A stretch of DNA of 15,786 bases from Bacillota bacterium (GTDB lineage Bacteria > Bacillota > Clostridia > Lachnospirales > Bianqueaceae). Both the position numbers and the translations under genes were made by a program. Position 1 is the stretch's first letter; each line of letters opens with the position of its first letter. The notes beneath the pieces are model-generated. The model was not told the origin of the DNA, searched no databases, and worked only from the letters and a program-made list of their open reading frames with translations. The stretch is from NCBI GenBank assembly GCA_017474705.1, contig JAFVHC010000026.1:1-15786 (forward strand), in the 5' to 3' direction. Positions 1 through 7,484 of the stretch are shown in pieces.

Positions 1-1
1 C

Positions 2-319
2 AAGATGGGCAGCGCCATCGTCGTTGCGCTGACGTCTTTGACCTACCTCATCTTCCACGTCACCGAGAAGACCAATGCTATCGCCCACTTTGAGCAGCAG
101 GCGCAGCTTGGCGCCATCACGGATACGGCGCGTATGGAAGGCATCAAAGAAGTCATCAACGGTGTCCACGCAGGACAGACCACGGGCCTTATGCTGGCCA
201 TGGTCCTGATCCCGCTGGTCTTCGGTTTCATTTCCTACCTGCTGTACCAGAAGCACTATAAGCTGGATGAGAAGACCTACGAGGACATCTGCGCACAGCT
301 TGAGGCAAAGAAAGCTTGA
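2..319 (+). CDS. C-terminal end of a GPH-family sugar:cation symporter (partial)
   Basis: The reading frame is already open at the left edge and ends at TGA 317-319, giving about 105 residues. Two hydrophobic stretches are visible: one right at the edge (GSAIVVALTSLTYLIF) and one near residues 60-82 (LMLAMVLIPLVFGFISYLLY). They are followed by a short charged tail with the pattern YKLDEKTYEDICAQLE. That ending, a last membrane helix then a Y-K-L-[DE]-E-x-x-Y-x-x-I-x-x-x-L tail, is typical of the glycoside-pentoside-hexuronide (MelB-like) sugar symporters of the inner membrane. The substrate cannot be told from this fragment. The gene runs into the gcv promoter, which overlaps its stop codon. 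There is no separate terminator in between, so read-through would meet the riboswitch terminator. Family assignment is fairly likely; a different 12-helix MFS carrier is the alternative. Confidence 0.7.
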   Translation, partial: KMGSAIVVALTSLTYLIFHVTEKTNAIAHFEQQAQLGAITDTARMEGIKEVINGVHAGQTTGLMLAMVLIPLVFGFISYLLYQKHYKLDEKTYEDICAQLEAKKA

Positions 320-344
320 CTTTCCTTGTCGAATGCGATACTAT
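316..344 (+). promoter_or_regulatory. Sigma-70/SigA promoter of the gcv operon
   Basis: TTGACT (316-321) and TACTAT (339-344) are separated by exactly 17 bases. The predicted transcription start is near 351, just before the first riboswitch aptamer. The -35 box contains the TGA stop of the upstream transporter gene. Confidence 0.8.
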
Positions 345-352
345 CAAATCAG

Positions 353-500
353 CGGAAGAAGGAACAGGGAGAGACTCTTTAGGTAGAGCGCCGAAGGGGC
401 AACATTGGAAACTCTCAGGCAAAAGAACCGGTTCCGGACGCGATCCTGGAAAGCTGAAAAGCACCGACGAAGAATAATCTTTCAGGTCAACAGACAGGAG
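353..500 (+). ncRNA. Tandem glycine riboswitch (gcvT element, two aptamers)
   Basis: The conserved blocks of the glycine riboswitch appear in order: GGGAGAGAC (368-376), GCGCCGAAGGGGCAA (388-402), CTCTCAGGCAAAAG (412-425), then for the second aptamer CACCGACGAAG (462-472), TTTCAGGT (480-487) and ACAGACAGGAG (490-500). Aptamer 1 is closed by GGAAC (361-365) pairing with GTTCC (431-435). Aptamer 2 is closed by TCCTG (444-448) pairing with CAGGA (495-499). The second closing strand is also the foot of the following terminator hairpin, so the two structures exclude each other. Glycine binding, which stabilises the aptamer-2 helix, should therefore permit transcription. This is the ON logic known for gcv operons. 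Block recognition is from known family consensus; pairings are read directly here. Confidence 0.95.
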
Positions 501-540
501 ACGTATGAATCTATTTTCATGCGTCTCCTGTATTGTTTTA
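494..540 (+). terminator. Riboswitch expression-platform terminator
   Basis: A 16-bp stem (494-509 with 516-531, one T-G wobble at 504/521) encloses a 6-base loop (510-515) and is followed by TTGTTTTATA. The U-run is interrupted, but the stem is strong. Its 5' arm re-uses bases 495-499, which close aptamer 2, giving a clear two-state switch. Confidence 0.85.
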
Positions 541-576
541 TAAAGGTCTAAGAATAAACCAATAGGAGGGGTCGTT

Positions 577-1665
577 TTGGAAGCAAAAAAGACGCCTTTG
601 TACGATAAGCACGTACAGGCGGGCGGTAAGATCGTGGAGTTTGCAGGGTATCTGCTGCCGGTGCAGTACCAGACCGGCGTCATCAAGGAGCACATGGCGG
701 TGCGCACGGCCTGCGGTCTGTTCGACGTATCCCATATGGGAGAGATCACAGTCAAGGGCAAAGACGCTGTGCGGTTCCTGAACCATCTGCTGACCAATGA
801 TTATACGGTCATGGAGGATGGACAGGCCAGATATTCCCCCATGTGCAATCCGGAAGGCGGCGTTGTGGATGATCTGATCGTCTACAAAGTCAAGGAAGAT
901 GATTATTTCATCGTGGTCAACGCGGCCAACAAGGACAAGGACTTCGCCTGGATCCGGGCCAACGTCCTGGGCGACGTCGTGGTGGAAGACATTTCCGAAA
1001 GCATCGCGCAGCTGGCACTGCAGGGACCAAAGGCGGAGGAGATCCTTAAAAAGCTGACATCGGAAGATCAGATCCCCACCGGGTATTACACCGCCAACTT
1101 CAATGGGACCGTGGCAGGATACAAGGCGATCATTTCCCGGACCGGCTATACTGGCGAGGATGGCTTCGAGCTGTACGTCAGTCCGGAAGCGGCGCCGGTT
1201 TTATGGGACAAGCTGCTGGAAACCGGCGTGGAAGAAGGTCTCATCCCCTGCGGTCTCGGTGCGCGTGACACGCTGCGGCTGGAGGCGGCCATGCCGCTCT
1301 ATGGCCATGAGATGAACGACGAGATCACGCCGCGCACGGCAGGTCTTGGCACCTTCGTCAAGATGCAGAAGGAAGAGTTCATCGGCAAAGAAGCTTTGGA
1401 ACGTCTCGGCAAGCCCACGTGCCGCCGCGTCGGTCTGAAGGTCACCGGCAAGGGCATCGCCCGTGAGCACCAGGACGTGTACGCGGATGGCCGCAAGATC
1501 GGTGTGACCACGTCCGGTACCCACAGTCCGTATCTGAAATACCCCATTGCCATGGCGATCGTGGAGGATGCCTACCGTGCGGTGGGCACACAGGTGGAAG
1601 TCGACGTGCGCGGCCGCAGAGTCGCCGCGGAGGTCGTCAAATTACCATTTTATAAGAAGGCTTGA
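577..1665 (+). CDS. gcvT: Glycine cleavage system T-protein (aminomethyltransferase)
   Basis: 362 residues, the usual length for GcvT. It transfers the methylene group from aminomethyl-dihydrolipoyl GcvH to tetrahydrofolate, releasing ammonia in the cytoplasm. Family landmarks: an N-terminus of the type TPLYDKHVQAGGKIVEFAGY, GLFDVSHMGEI near residues 48-57, the GGVVDDLIVY stretch with Asp98/Asp99 near the folate site, and GLGARDTLRLEAAMPLYGHE in the middle. The start is a TTG at 577, chosen because AGGAGGG (564-570) sits six bases upstream and no ATG aligns with the family N-terminus. It is the first gene after the glycine riboswitch. A weak initiation codon on the first gene may hold T-protein below the other subunits (inference). 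Identification is secure. Confidence 0.97.
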   Translation: MEAKKTPLYDKHVQAGGKIVEFAGYLLPVQYQTGVIKEHMAVRTACGLFDVSHMGEITVKGKDAVRFLNHLLTNDYTVMEDGQARYSPMCNPEGGVVDDLIVYKVKEDDYFIVVNAANKDKDFAWIRANVLGDVVVEDISESIAQLALQGPKAEEILKKLTSEDQIPTGYYTANFNGTVAGYKAIISRTGYTGEDGFELYVSPEAAPVLWDKLLETGVEEGLIPCGLGARDTLRLEAAMPLYGHEMNDEITPRTAGLGTFVKMQKEEFIGKEALERLGKPTCRRVGLKVTGKGIAREHQDVYADGRKIGVTTSGTHSPYLKYPIAMAIVEDAYRAVGTQVEVDVRGRRVAAEVVKLPFYKKA

Positions 1666-1667
1666 TG

Positions 1668-1683
1668 GACACTGCGAAGTGTC
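1668..1683 (+). other. RNA hairpin with GCGA tetraloop between gcvT and gcvH
   Basis: GACACT (1668-1673) and AGTGTC (1678-1683) pair perfectly around GCGA, a GNRA-type tetraloop. It lies three bases after the gcvT stop and has no U-run behind it. It is therefore more likely an mRNA stability or processing element than a terminator. Confidence 0.45.
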
Positions 1684-1717
1684 ACACAATACATTATCTA
1701 TACAGGAGGCAAATATC

Positions 1718-2095
1718 ATGAATTTCCCGAAAGACTTACAGTATACCCGTACCCATGAATGGATCCGTTACCAGGGCGACAGTGCCTACATCGGCATCAC
1801 CGATTACGCGCAGGACCAGTTGGGCGATCTTGTCTTCGTCAACCTGCCGGAAGAGGGCGATGAGCTGATGGCCGGCGAGCCGTTCGCCGACGTGGAATCC
1901 GTCAAAGCCGTGTCCGACGTCAACGCGCCTGTGACCGGCGTCGTGGAAGAAGTCAACGAAGAGCTGGCAGATGCACCGGAAGCCATGAACGAAGATCCGT
2001 ACGAAGCGTGGTTCGTCAAGGTCGGCGAGATCTCTGCCACAGTGGAACTGATGGATGCAGAAGCATATGAGGCGTTCGTAGCCGAGGAGGAATGA
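1718..2095 (+). CDS. gcvH: Glycine cleavage system H-protein (lipoyl carrier)
   Basis: 125 residues, normal for GcvH. This small lipoyl protein shuttles the aminomethyl intermediate between P-, T- and L-proteins. The lipoylation site is Lys63 in ESVKAVSDV. The fold is marked by THEWI near the N-terminus, a GITDYAQDQLGDLVFV segment and a C-terminal NEDPYEAWFVKV. The frame stays open upstream to about 1547. The start is set at ATG 1718 because AGGAGG (1704-1709) lies eight bases before it and the protein then begins like other H-proteins. It sits 52 bases after gcvT, the widest gap among the cleavage-system genes. Its Lys63 is the expected substrate of the LplA encoded further down the operon. 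Confidence 0.97.
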   Translation: MNFPKDLQYTRTHEWIRYQGDSAYIGITDYAQDQLGDLVFVNLPEEGDELMAGEPFADVESVKAVSDVNAPVTGVVEEVNEELADAPEAMNEDPYEAWFVKVGEISATVELMDAEAYEAFVAEEE

Positions 2096-2099
2096 TCTC

Positions 2100-3419
2100 A
2101 TGGCTGTCTATGTTCCCAATACATCTGCGGAACAGCAGGCGATGCTTCAGGAGTGCGGATTTGCCGACATCCGGGACATGTACCGTGACGTGCCGGATTC
2201 CGTATATCTGACCGACCTGCTGAATCTGCCGGAAGGCGCGCCGGAGCTCACTGTACGTCGGAAGATCGAGGCCATGGCGGCGAAGAACCATGTATTTCCG
2301 CATATCTTCCGCGGCGCCGGTGCCTACAATCATTATATTCCTTCCATCGTGCACACCATCACGGACCGGGAGGAGTTCAAGACCGCGTACACGCCGTATC
2401 AGGCGGAGATCAGCCAGGGCGTGCTGCAATCCATCTTTGAATATCAGACCGATATCTGTGAACTGACCGGCATGGCGGCTTCCAACGCCAGCGTCTATGA
2501 TGGCGCGGTGGCGGCTGCGGAGGCCTGTGAAATGTGCCATGACCGCAAGCACAGCCGCATCCTGGTGTCCGGCGCGGTGGATCCGAATACTCTGTCTGTC
2601 GTGCGCACCTACAGTTTCGGCCGCAACGTGGAGGTCGTGGAAGTCCCGCTGAAGGACGGAGTGACCGACGTGGAAGCGCTTCAAGAGATGCTTACCAAGG
2701 ACACAGCCTGCCTTCTGGTACAGCAGCCGAACTATTTCGGCATCCTGGAAGAGATCGAGCCGCTAGAGCAGCTGGTCCATGCCAATGGTTCCAAGCTGAT
2801 CATGAGCTGCAACCCCATGACCCTGGCGGTTCTGAAGACGCCTGGCGAATATGGTGCCGACGTGGCCGTGGGCGAGGCACAGCCTCTGGGCCTGCCGCTT
2901 GCTTTCGGCGGTCCGTACATCGGCTACATGGCAGCGACCGCAAAAATGATGCGCAGTCTGCCCGGCCGTATCGTGGGTCAGACGGTAGATCATGAGGGCA
3001 ACCGGGCCTTCGTACTCACACTGCAGGCTCGTGAACAGCATATCCGCCGTGAAAAGGCCTCTTCCAATATCTGCTCAAATGAGGCGCTGTGCGCCATGCA
3101 GACGGCCGTCTATATGGCGGCGGTCGGTCCGGAAGGCCTGAAGACCGTGGCAGAGCAGTGTGCTGCCAAAGCGCATTATCTGCAGCAGCAGCTGGCTTCC
3201 GTCGGTCTGCCATTGGCATATGATCGTCCCTTCTTCCATGAATTCGTCACGGAAGTGTCGGATGCGGAGCGCGTGCTGAAAGCTCTGGAAGCGCATGATA
3301 TCCTGGGCGGTCTGCCGCTGGATCAGCATCATCTGCTGTGGTGCGCCACAGAAATGAACACCAAAGAAGAGATAGACGAAGTGGTCCGGATCATCAAGGA
3401 AAGCGGGGTGGAAGCATGA
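2100..3419 (+). CDS. gcvPA: Glycine dehydrogenase (decarboxylating) subunit 1, P-protein N-terminal half
   Basis: 439 residues, typical of the separate alpha subunit of split glycine decarboxylase. With GcvPB it forms the PLP enzyme that decarboxylates glycine and loads the aminomethyl group onto lipoyl-GcvH. Characteristic stretches include FRGAGAYNHYIPSIVHTI, EISQGVLQSIFEYQTDICEL, LLVQQPNYFGILEE and GEAQPLGLPLAFGGPYIGYM, all in the order expected of the family. The PLP lysine is not in this subunit but in GcvPB. The ribosome binding site GAGGAGG (2084-2090) lies inside the end of gcvH and the start is only five bases past the gcvH stop, so the two are translated together. The stop overlaps the gcvPB start in an ATGA. 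No anomaly seen. Confidence 0.96.
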   Translation: MAVYVPNTSAEQQAMLQECGFADIRDMYRDVPDSVYLTDLLNLPEGAPELTVRRKIEAMAAKNHVFPHIFRGAGAYNHYIPSIVHTITDREEFKTAYTPYQAEISQGVLQSIFEYQTDICELTGMAASNASVYDGAVAAAEACEMCHDRKHSRILVSGAVDPNTLSVVRTYSFGRNVEVVEVPLKDGVTDVEALQEMLTKDTACLLVQQPNYFGILEEIEPLEQLVHANGSKLIMSCNPMTLAVLKTPGEYGADVAVGEAQPLGLPLAFGGPYIGYMAATAKMMRSLPGRIVGQTVDHEGNRAFVLTLQAREQHIRREKASSNICSNEALCAMQTAVYMAAVGPEGLKTVAEQCAAKAHYLQQQLASVGLPLAYDRPFFHEFVTEVSDAERVLKALEAHDILGGLPLDQHHLLWCATEMNTKEEIDEVVRIIKESGVEA

Positions 3420-4837
3420 AGCTTGTGTTCGAAAGAAGCCGTGCCGGCCGTAAGACCGCATATTTCCCGGCGCTGGATGTTCCGGCATGGAAGCCGGAAA
3501 CACCATTGCGTGCCGAAGCACCCCGTCTGCCGGAGCTGCCTGAGACCGAGGTCGACCGTCATTATACGGAACTGTCCAAACAGACCTATGGTGTCAACAA
3601 TGGGTTCTATCCGTTGGGCTCCTGCACCATGAAGTACAATCCCAAGATCAATGAAGATATGGCCGCACTGCCGGGATTTACCGGCCTGCATCCGCTGCAG
3701 CCGATGGAGACCGTGCAAGGCGCGCTGCAGGTGATGGAAGATATCGAGAAGTATCTTTGCGAGATCACCGGGATGGACGCGATGACATTGCAGCCGGCGG
3801 CCGGCGCCCATGGTGAATTCACCGGACTGCTGCTGATCAAAGCGTATCATAAGTCCCGCGGCGACGAGAAGCGCACGAAGATCATCGTGCCGGATTCCGC
3901 CCATGGTACCAACCCCGCGAGCGCGGCCATGGCTGGCTTCGAAGTCATCAGTATCGATTCCGACGCCCATGGTTTCGTGGATCTGGATGCGCTGCGTCAG
4001 GCGGTGGGCGAGAACACGGCCGGTTTGATGCTGACCAACCCCAATACGGTCGGTCTGTTCGACCCGCACATCCTGGAGATCACGCAGATCGTGCACGAGG
4101 CCGGCGGTCTCTGCTACTATGACGGCGCCAACCTGAACGCGGTCATGGGCATCGCCCGACCTGGCGACATGGGTTTCGACGTGGTGCACCTGAACCTGCA
4201 CAAGACCTTCTCCACGCCGCATGGCGGCGGCGGTCCGGGCAGCGGTCCCAGCGGCTGCAAAGCTTTCCTGGCCGAGTTCCTGCCGGGCATGCGTGCCGTT
4301 GATGGCAAGTTGGAGCGGGCATCTCGCTCCATCGGGGACGTGCGCGGTTTCTATGGCAACTTCCTTGTCGTAGTCAAAGCCTTGACCTACATCCTGACCA
4401 TCGGCGCGGCGGGCGTGCCGGAAACGGCTGCCAATGCGGTGCTGAACGCCAATTATATGAAAGAAAAGCTGAAGGATCTCTATCCGATGGCATATGACCA
4501 CGTCTGCATGCATGAGTTCGTCATGAGCCTGGAGCAGATGAAGAAGGAGAACGGTGTCACGGCCATGGATATTGCCAAGGCACTGCTGGACGGCGGCATC
4601 CATCCGCCGACCATGTACTTCCCGCTGATCGTGCATGAAGCGCTCATGGTGGAGCCGACAGAGACGGAGACCAAAGAGACGTTGGATGAGGCAGTCGCCC
4701 TGTTCCGCCAGATCCATGAGGAAGCCCTCCGGCATCCGGAGATCATGGCGGAGAAGCCGGAGAAGACACCGATCCGCCGCCCGGACGAGGTGCTGGCAGC
4801 CCGCAGCCCGGTGATCCGTTATGCTTTCGAAGATTAA
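3416..4837 (+). CDS. gcvPB: Glycine dehydrogenase (decarboxylating) subunit 2, P-protein C-terminal half
   Basis: 473 residues, close to family length. This is the catalytic PLP subunit: LNLHKTFSTPHGGGGPG carries the Schiff-base lysine at residue 263, followed by the glycine-rich loop. Other landmarks are GVNNGFYPLGSCTMKYNPKIN near the N-terminus, LQPAAGAHGEFTGLL, PDSAHGTNPASAAMAGF and a C-terminal HPPTMYFPLIVHEALMVEPTE. The frame stays open upstream to 3338, but the family N-terminus begins at ATG 3416, which overlaps the gcvPA TGA (ATGA). Only a weak ribosome site (GGGGTGG) is visible, so translation is probably coupled to gcvPA, which suits a 1:1 complex. The last 17 bases overlap the next gene, lplA. 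Confidence 0.96.
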   Translation: MKLVFERSRAGRKTAYFPALDVPAWKPETPLRAEAPRLPELPETEVDRHYTELSKQTYGVNNGFYPLGSCTMKYNPKINEDMAALPGFTGLHPLQPMETVQGALQVMEDIEKYLCEITGMDAMTLQPAAGAHGEFTGLLLIKAYHKSRGDEKRTKIIVPDSAHGTNPASAAMAGFEVISIDSDAHGFVDLDALRQAVGENTAGLMLTNPNTVGLFDPHILEITQIVHEAGGLCYYDGANLNAVMGIARPGDMGFDVVHLNLHKTFSTPHGGGGPGSGPSGCKAFLAEFLPGMRAVDGKLERASRSIGDVRGFYGNFLVVVKALTYILTIGAAGVPETAANAVLNANYMKEKLKDLYPMAYDHVCMHEFVMSLEQMKKENGVTAMDIAKALLDGGIHPPTMYFPLIVHEALMVEPTETETKETLDEAVALFRQIHEEALRHPEIMAEKPEKTPIRRPDEVLAARSPVIRYAFED

Positions 4838-5786
4838 GTTTTATCAAGCCACGGGTACGGATCCCTATCAGAATCTGGCCGTGGAACAATGGTTGACAGA
4901 ACAGGTACAGGAGGGTGAGATCCTCCTGTACCTTTGGCAAAATGAGCGGACCGTGGTCATCGGACGCAATCAGAATGCCTGGAAAGAGGTCGATTTGGCC
5001 GCGCTTGCGGCGGACGGAGGGAAGCTGGCCCGGCGCTTCAGCGGCGGCGGTGCGGTCTACCATGATCTGGGCAATCTGAATTTTTCTTTTTGTGTCCGCA
5101 GATTCGACTATGACGTGGAGCGCCAGCTGGATGTCATCGCCAGCGCGGTGCAGAGTTTCGGTATCCCCGCCGTGCGTACCGGCCGGAATGACCTGGAAGC
5201 CCGGGGCCGCAAGTTCTCCGGGAACGCTTTTACTAAGACACAAGCCGGCTGCTGCCATCATGGGACGATCATGCTGCGGGTCGATGAAGATCGGCTGAGC
5301 CGTTACCTGACCGTTTCCCGGGAGAAACTCGCCTCCAAAAGTGTGGATTCCGTGCGTGCCCGTGTGGGCAATCTGACAGATTGGTGTCCTGATCTTACAG
5401 TGGAGCGTTTGTCTGTAGCGATCCGGGAATCGATGGCCAGGACCTATGATCTGCCCATCGAAATGATGGAAACGTCGAAGATCGAGCAGTTGGAAGCGGT
5501 GTGTATGAAGACGGCTTATCTGCAGTCCCAAGAGTGGCTGTACGGCCGGAAGATCCCGTTTACGATCGCGCAAGAGAAGCGGTTCTCGTGGGGCAGTGCC
5601 GAAGTCGAACTGGAGATCGACAGGGGCGTGGTCCGATCGGTGCGATGCATGAGCGACGCGCTGGACACGGAGCTGCCGCATCGTATAGAAGAAGCGCTCA
5701 TCGGCTGCCGGTTCAGTAAAGAGGATCTGCGGGAACGGCTGGCCTGGAACGAAGAGCTGGCAGACTGGGCAGAAAGCTGGATATAA
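4821..5786 (+). CDS. lplA: Lipoate--protein ligase
   Basis: 321 residues. LplA activates free lipoate with ATP to lipoyl-AMP and attaches it to lysine on acceptor proteins, here presumably Lys63 of GcvH. The protein starts in the family manner (TDPYQNLAVEQWL), then shows RRFSGGGAVYHDLGNLNFSF at residues 71-90 and GRKFSGNAF with the conserved Lys131. Both are hallmarks of the biotin/lipoate ligase fold. A C-terminal accessory domain (about residues 240-321) is present, as in long bacterial LplA. ATG 4821 lies inside gcvPB and has no clear ribosome site, so it depends on coupling. No lipoate synthase or octanoyltransferase is seen in the window, suggesting this operon relies on scavenged lipoate, though such genes may lie elsewhere. 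Confidence 0.95.
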   Translation: MLSKIKFYQATGTDPYQNLAVEQWLTEQVQEGEILLYLWQNERTVVIGRNQNAWKEVDLAALAADGGKLARRFSGGGAVYHDLGNLNFSFCVRRFDYDVERQLDVIASAVQSFGIPAVRTGRNDLEARGRKFSGNAFTKTQAGCCHHGTIMLRVDEDRLSRYLTVSREKLASKSVDSVRARVGNLTDWCPDLTVERLSVAIRESMARTYDLPIEMMETSKIEQLEAVCMKTAYLQSQEWLYGRKIPFTIAQEKRFSWGSAEVELEIDRGVVRSVRCMSDALDTELPHRIEEALIGCRFSKEDLRERLAWNEELADWAESWI

Positions 5787-5796
5787 AGGAGTTACT

Positions 5797-7140
5797 ATGA
5801 AGGAGTTTGATCTGATCGTCATCGGAGCCGGGCCGGGCGGATACGAGGCGGCACTGGAAGCGGCTGCGGGCGGCCTCCATACCGCTTTGATCGAGAAGGA
5901 AGCCGTGGGAGGCACCTGCCTGAACCATGGCTGCATCCCGACAAAGGCGCTGCTGCACGCGGCAGAACTGTACCGCGGCGCATTGGAGGCAGGCACCTTC
6001 GGCGTCCGGATGCAGGCGTCCTACGACATGGCCGCCATGCAGACCCGCAAGAACGAGGTCGTAAGCACCCTGCGGCAGGGGATCGAAGCCCGCATGAAAA
6101 AGGCCAAAGTAGAGGTGTTGCACGGTATCGGAACGTTGGTGGATCCGCATACAGTGCAGGTGGGCGAAGAACAGATCCGCGGAGAAAAGATCCTGATCGC
6201 CACCGGTTCCAGGGTATCGGTCCCGCCGATCCCGGGAGCTGAATACGCGCTGACCAGCGATGAACTGCTGGAGGTGAAAGCACCTTTCGAGCATCTGCTG
6301 ATCATCGGCGGAGGCGTCATCGGGATGGAATTCGCTTCCCTGTACAGTGCGCTTGGCCGCAAAGTGACAGTGATCGAGGCCATGAGCAGGATCCTGCCGA
6401 CCCTGGATAAAGAGATCTCCCAGAGCCTTAAGATGCTCATGAAAAAGCGCGGGGTGGAGATCCATACCGACGCACGGGTCATGGAGATCCGGGCGGATCA
6501 TTCCTGTGTATTCATCGAGAAGGAAAAAGAGCAGACCGTGCAGGCGGACGGCATCCTGATCTGTACCGGCCGCAGAGCCAATACGGAAGGACTGTTCGCG
6601 GGCGAAGCGTTGGTGGAAATGGATCGCGGACGCATCGTCGTCAATGCGGTGGGGCAGACGTCTGTCCCGCATATCTACGCCATCGGCGACGTGGCGGTCG
6701 GACCGCGGCAGAAGTATATGCTGGCCCATGAGGCCACGGCGGAAGGCCTGAACGCGGTACACCATATGCTGGGCCAGGATGCGGACATCTGTCTGGAGAC
6801 CATGCCGGCCTGCGTATTTACAGAACCGGAGATCGCATCTGTCGGACTGACGGCGGATCAGGCGAAAGAACTGGGGATCGTTGCGGAGAGCCGCAAGGTG
6901 CCCATGTCCGCCAACGGCAAGACCGTCGTCTGCGGGGCGGAACGCGGGTTCATCAAAGTCGTGTATGGGGCGGAAGATCACAAGATCCTTGGTGCGCAGA
7001 TGATGTGTGAGCGAGCCACGGATATGGTCAGCGAGTTCGCAGTAGCCATCACAAGAGGCCTTACGATGGAAGAAATGACACGTGTCGTACGTCCGCATCC
7101 CACCTTCAGCGAGGCCATCACGGAGGTCGTACGTATATGA
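5797..7140 (+). CDS. lpdA: Dihydrolipoyl dehydrogenase (L-protein)
   Basis: 447 residues. This flavoenzyme reoxidises the dihydrolipoyl arm of GcvH and passes electrons to NAD+. FAD-binding GAGPGG is at residues 10-15. The redox-active disulfide is Cys41-Cys46 in GGTCLNHGCIPTKALLHA. The NAD-binding GGGVIGMEFASLYSALG lies in the middle, AIGDV near residue 300, and the C-terminal active-site pair is His434 and Glu439 in HPTFSE. No N-terminal lipoyl domain is fused. The ribosome site AAAGGAG (5785-5791) overlaps the lplA stop and is six bases from ATG 5797. The stop overlaps the start of the next gene in an ATGA. Placement after lplA and gcvPB assigns it to glycine cleavage, though it could also serve other lipoyl complexes. 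Confidence 0.96.
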   Translation: MKEFDLIVIGAGPGGYEAALEAAAGGLHTALIEKEAVGGTCLNHGCIPTKALLHAAELYRGALEAGTFGVRMQASYDMAAMQTRKNEVVSTLRQGIEARMKKAKVEVLHGIGTLVDPHTVQVGEEQIRGEKILIATGSRVSVPPIPGAEYALTSDELLEVKAPFEHLLIIGGGVIGMEFASLYSALGRKVTVIEAMSRILPTLDKEISQSLKMLMKKRGVEIHTDARVMEIRADHSCVFIEKEKEQTVQADGILICTGRRANTEGLFAGEALVEMDRGRIVVNAVGQTSVPHIYAIGDVAVGPRQKYMLAHEATAEGLNAVHHMLGQDADICLETMPACVFTEPEIASVGLTADQAKELGIVAESRKVPMSANGKTVVCGAERGFIKVVYGAEDHKILGAQMMCERATDMVSEFAVAITRGLTMEEMTRVVRPHPTFSEAITEVVRI

Positions 7141-7478
7141 ATATCCAGATCTTCGGCACCAAAAAAAGCGCCGACACGCGTAAAGCAGAGCGCTTTTTCA
7201 AAGAACGGGGCATCAAGTTCCAGTCTGTGGATTTGAAGGAGAAAGGCCTGAGCAAAGGTGAATTCAATGCGGTGCTCAAGGCTGTGGGCGGTCTGGACGC
7301 CATGATCGATCCGGACTGCAAGGACCAGGACCTGCTGGCGCTGATCCGCTACGCCGCGCCTGCTTATAAAATGGAACTGCTCCTGGAGCATCAGACGGTG
7401 CTTCGGCAGCCGATCGTGCGCAATGGCCGGCAGGCGACCGTGGGGTACCAGCCGGATATCTGGAAAGGATGGAATTGA
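7137..7478 (+). CDS. ArsC/Spx-fold thioredoxin-like protein lacking the catalytic cysteine
   Basis: 113 residues with the layout of the arsenate reductase/Spx family: an N-terminal beta strand, IFGTKKSADTRKAERFFKER where the CX2C or single-Cys loop should be, and a late RQPIVRNGRQATVGY matching the conserved R-P-I-V segment. At the catalytic position the sequence has Ser11, and the second Cys position of Spx is Thr14. The only cysteine in the protein is Cys61, outside the active loop. It is therefore unlikely to reduce arsenate or use the usual thiol chemistry. It overlaps lpdA by four bases (ATGA) and is six bases before the next gene, so it belongs to the glycine-responsive operon. Its role is unknown; a binding, regulatory or chaperone function for a lipoyl or thiol partner is a guess. 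Confidence 0.8.
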   Translation: MNIQIFGTKKSADTRKAERFFKERGIKFQSVDLKEKGLSKGEFNAVLKAVGGLDAMIDPDCKDQDLLALIRYAAPAYKMELLLEHQTVLRQPIVRNGRQATVGYQPDIWKGWN

Positions 7479-7484
7479 AGCAGT

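Noticed and set aside
1668..1683. Terminator between gcvT and gcvH
   Set aside because: The stem is only six base pairs and no U-run follows, so it would not end transcription.
3329..4735. 468-codon open frame on the minus strand across gcvPB
   Set aside because: Shadow of gcvPB caused by codon bias in GC-rich DNA; histidine- and arginine-rich, no family features.
5713..7098. 461-codon open frame on the minus strand across lpdA
   Set aside because: Shadow of lpdA; same low-quality histidine/arginine/aspartate-rich composition, no ribosome site.
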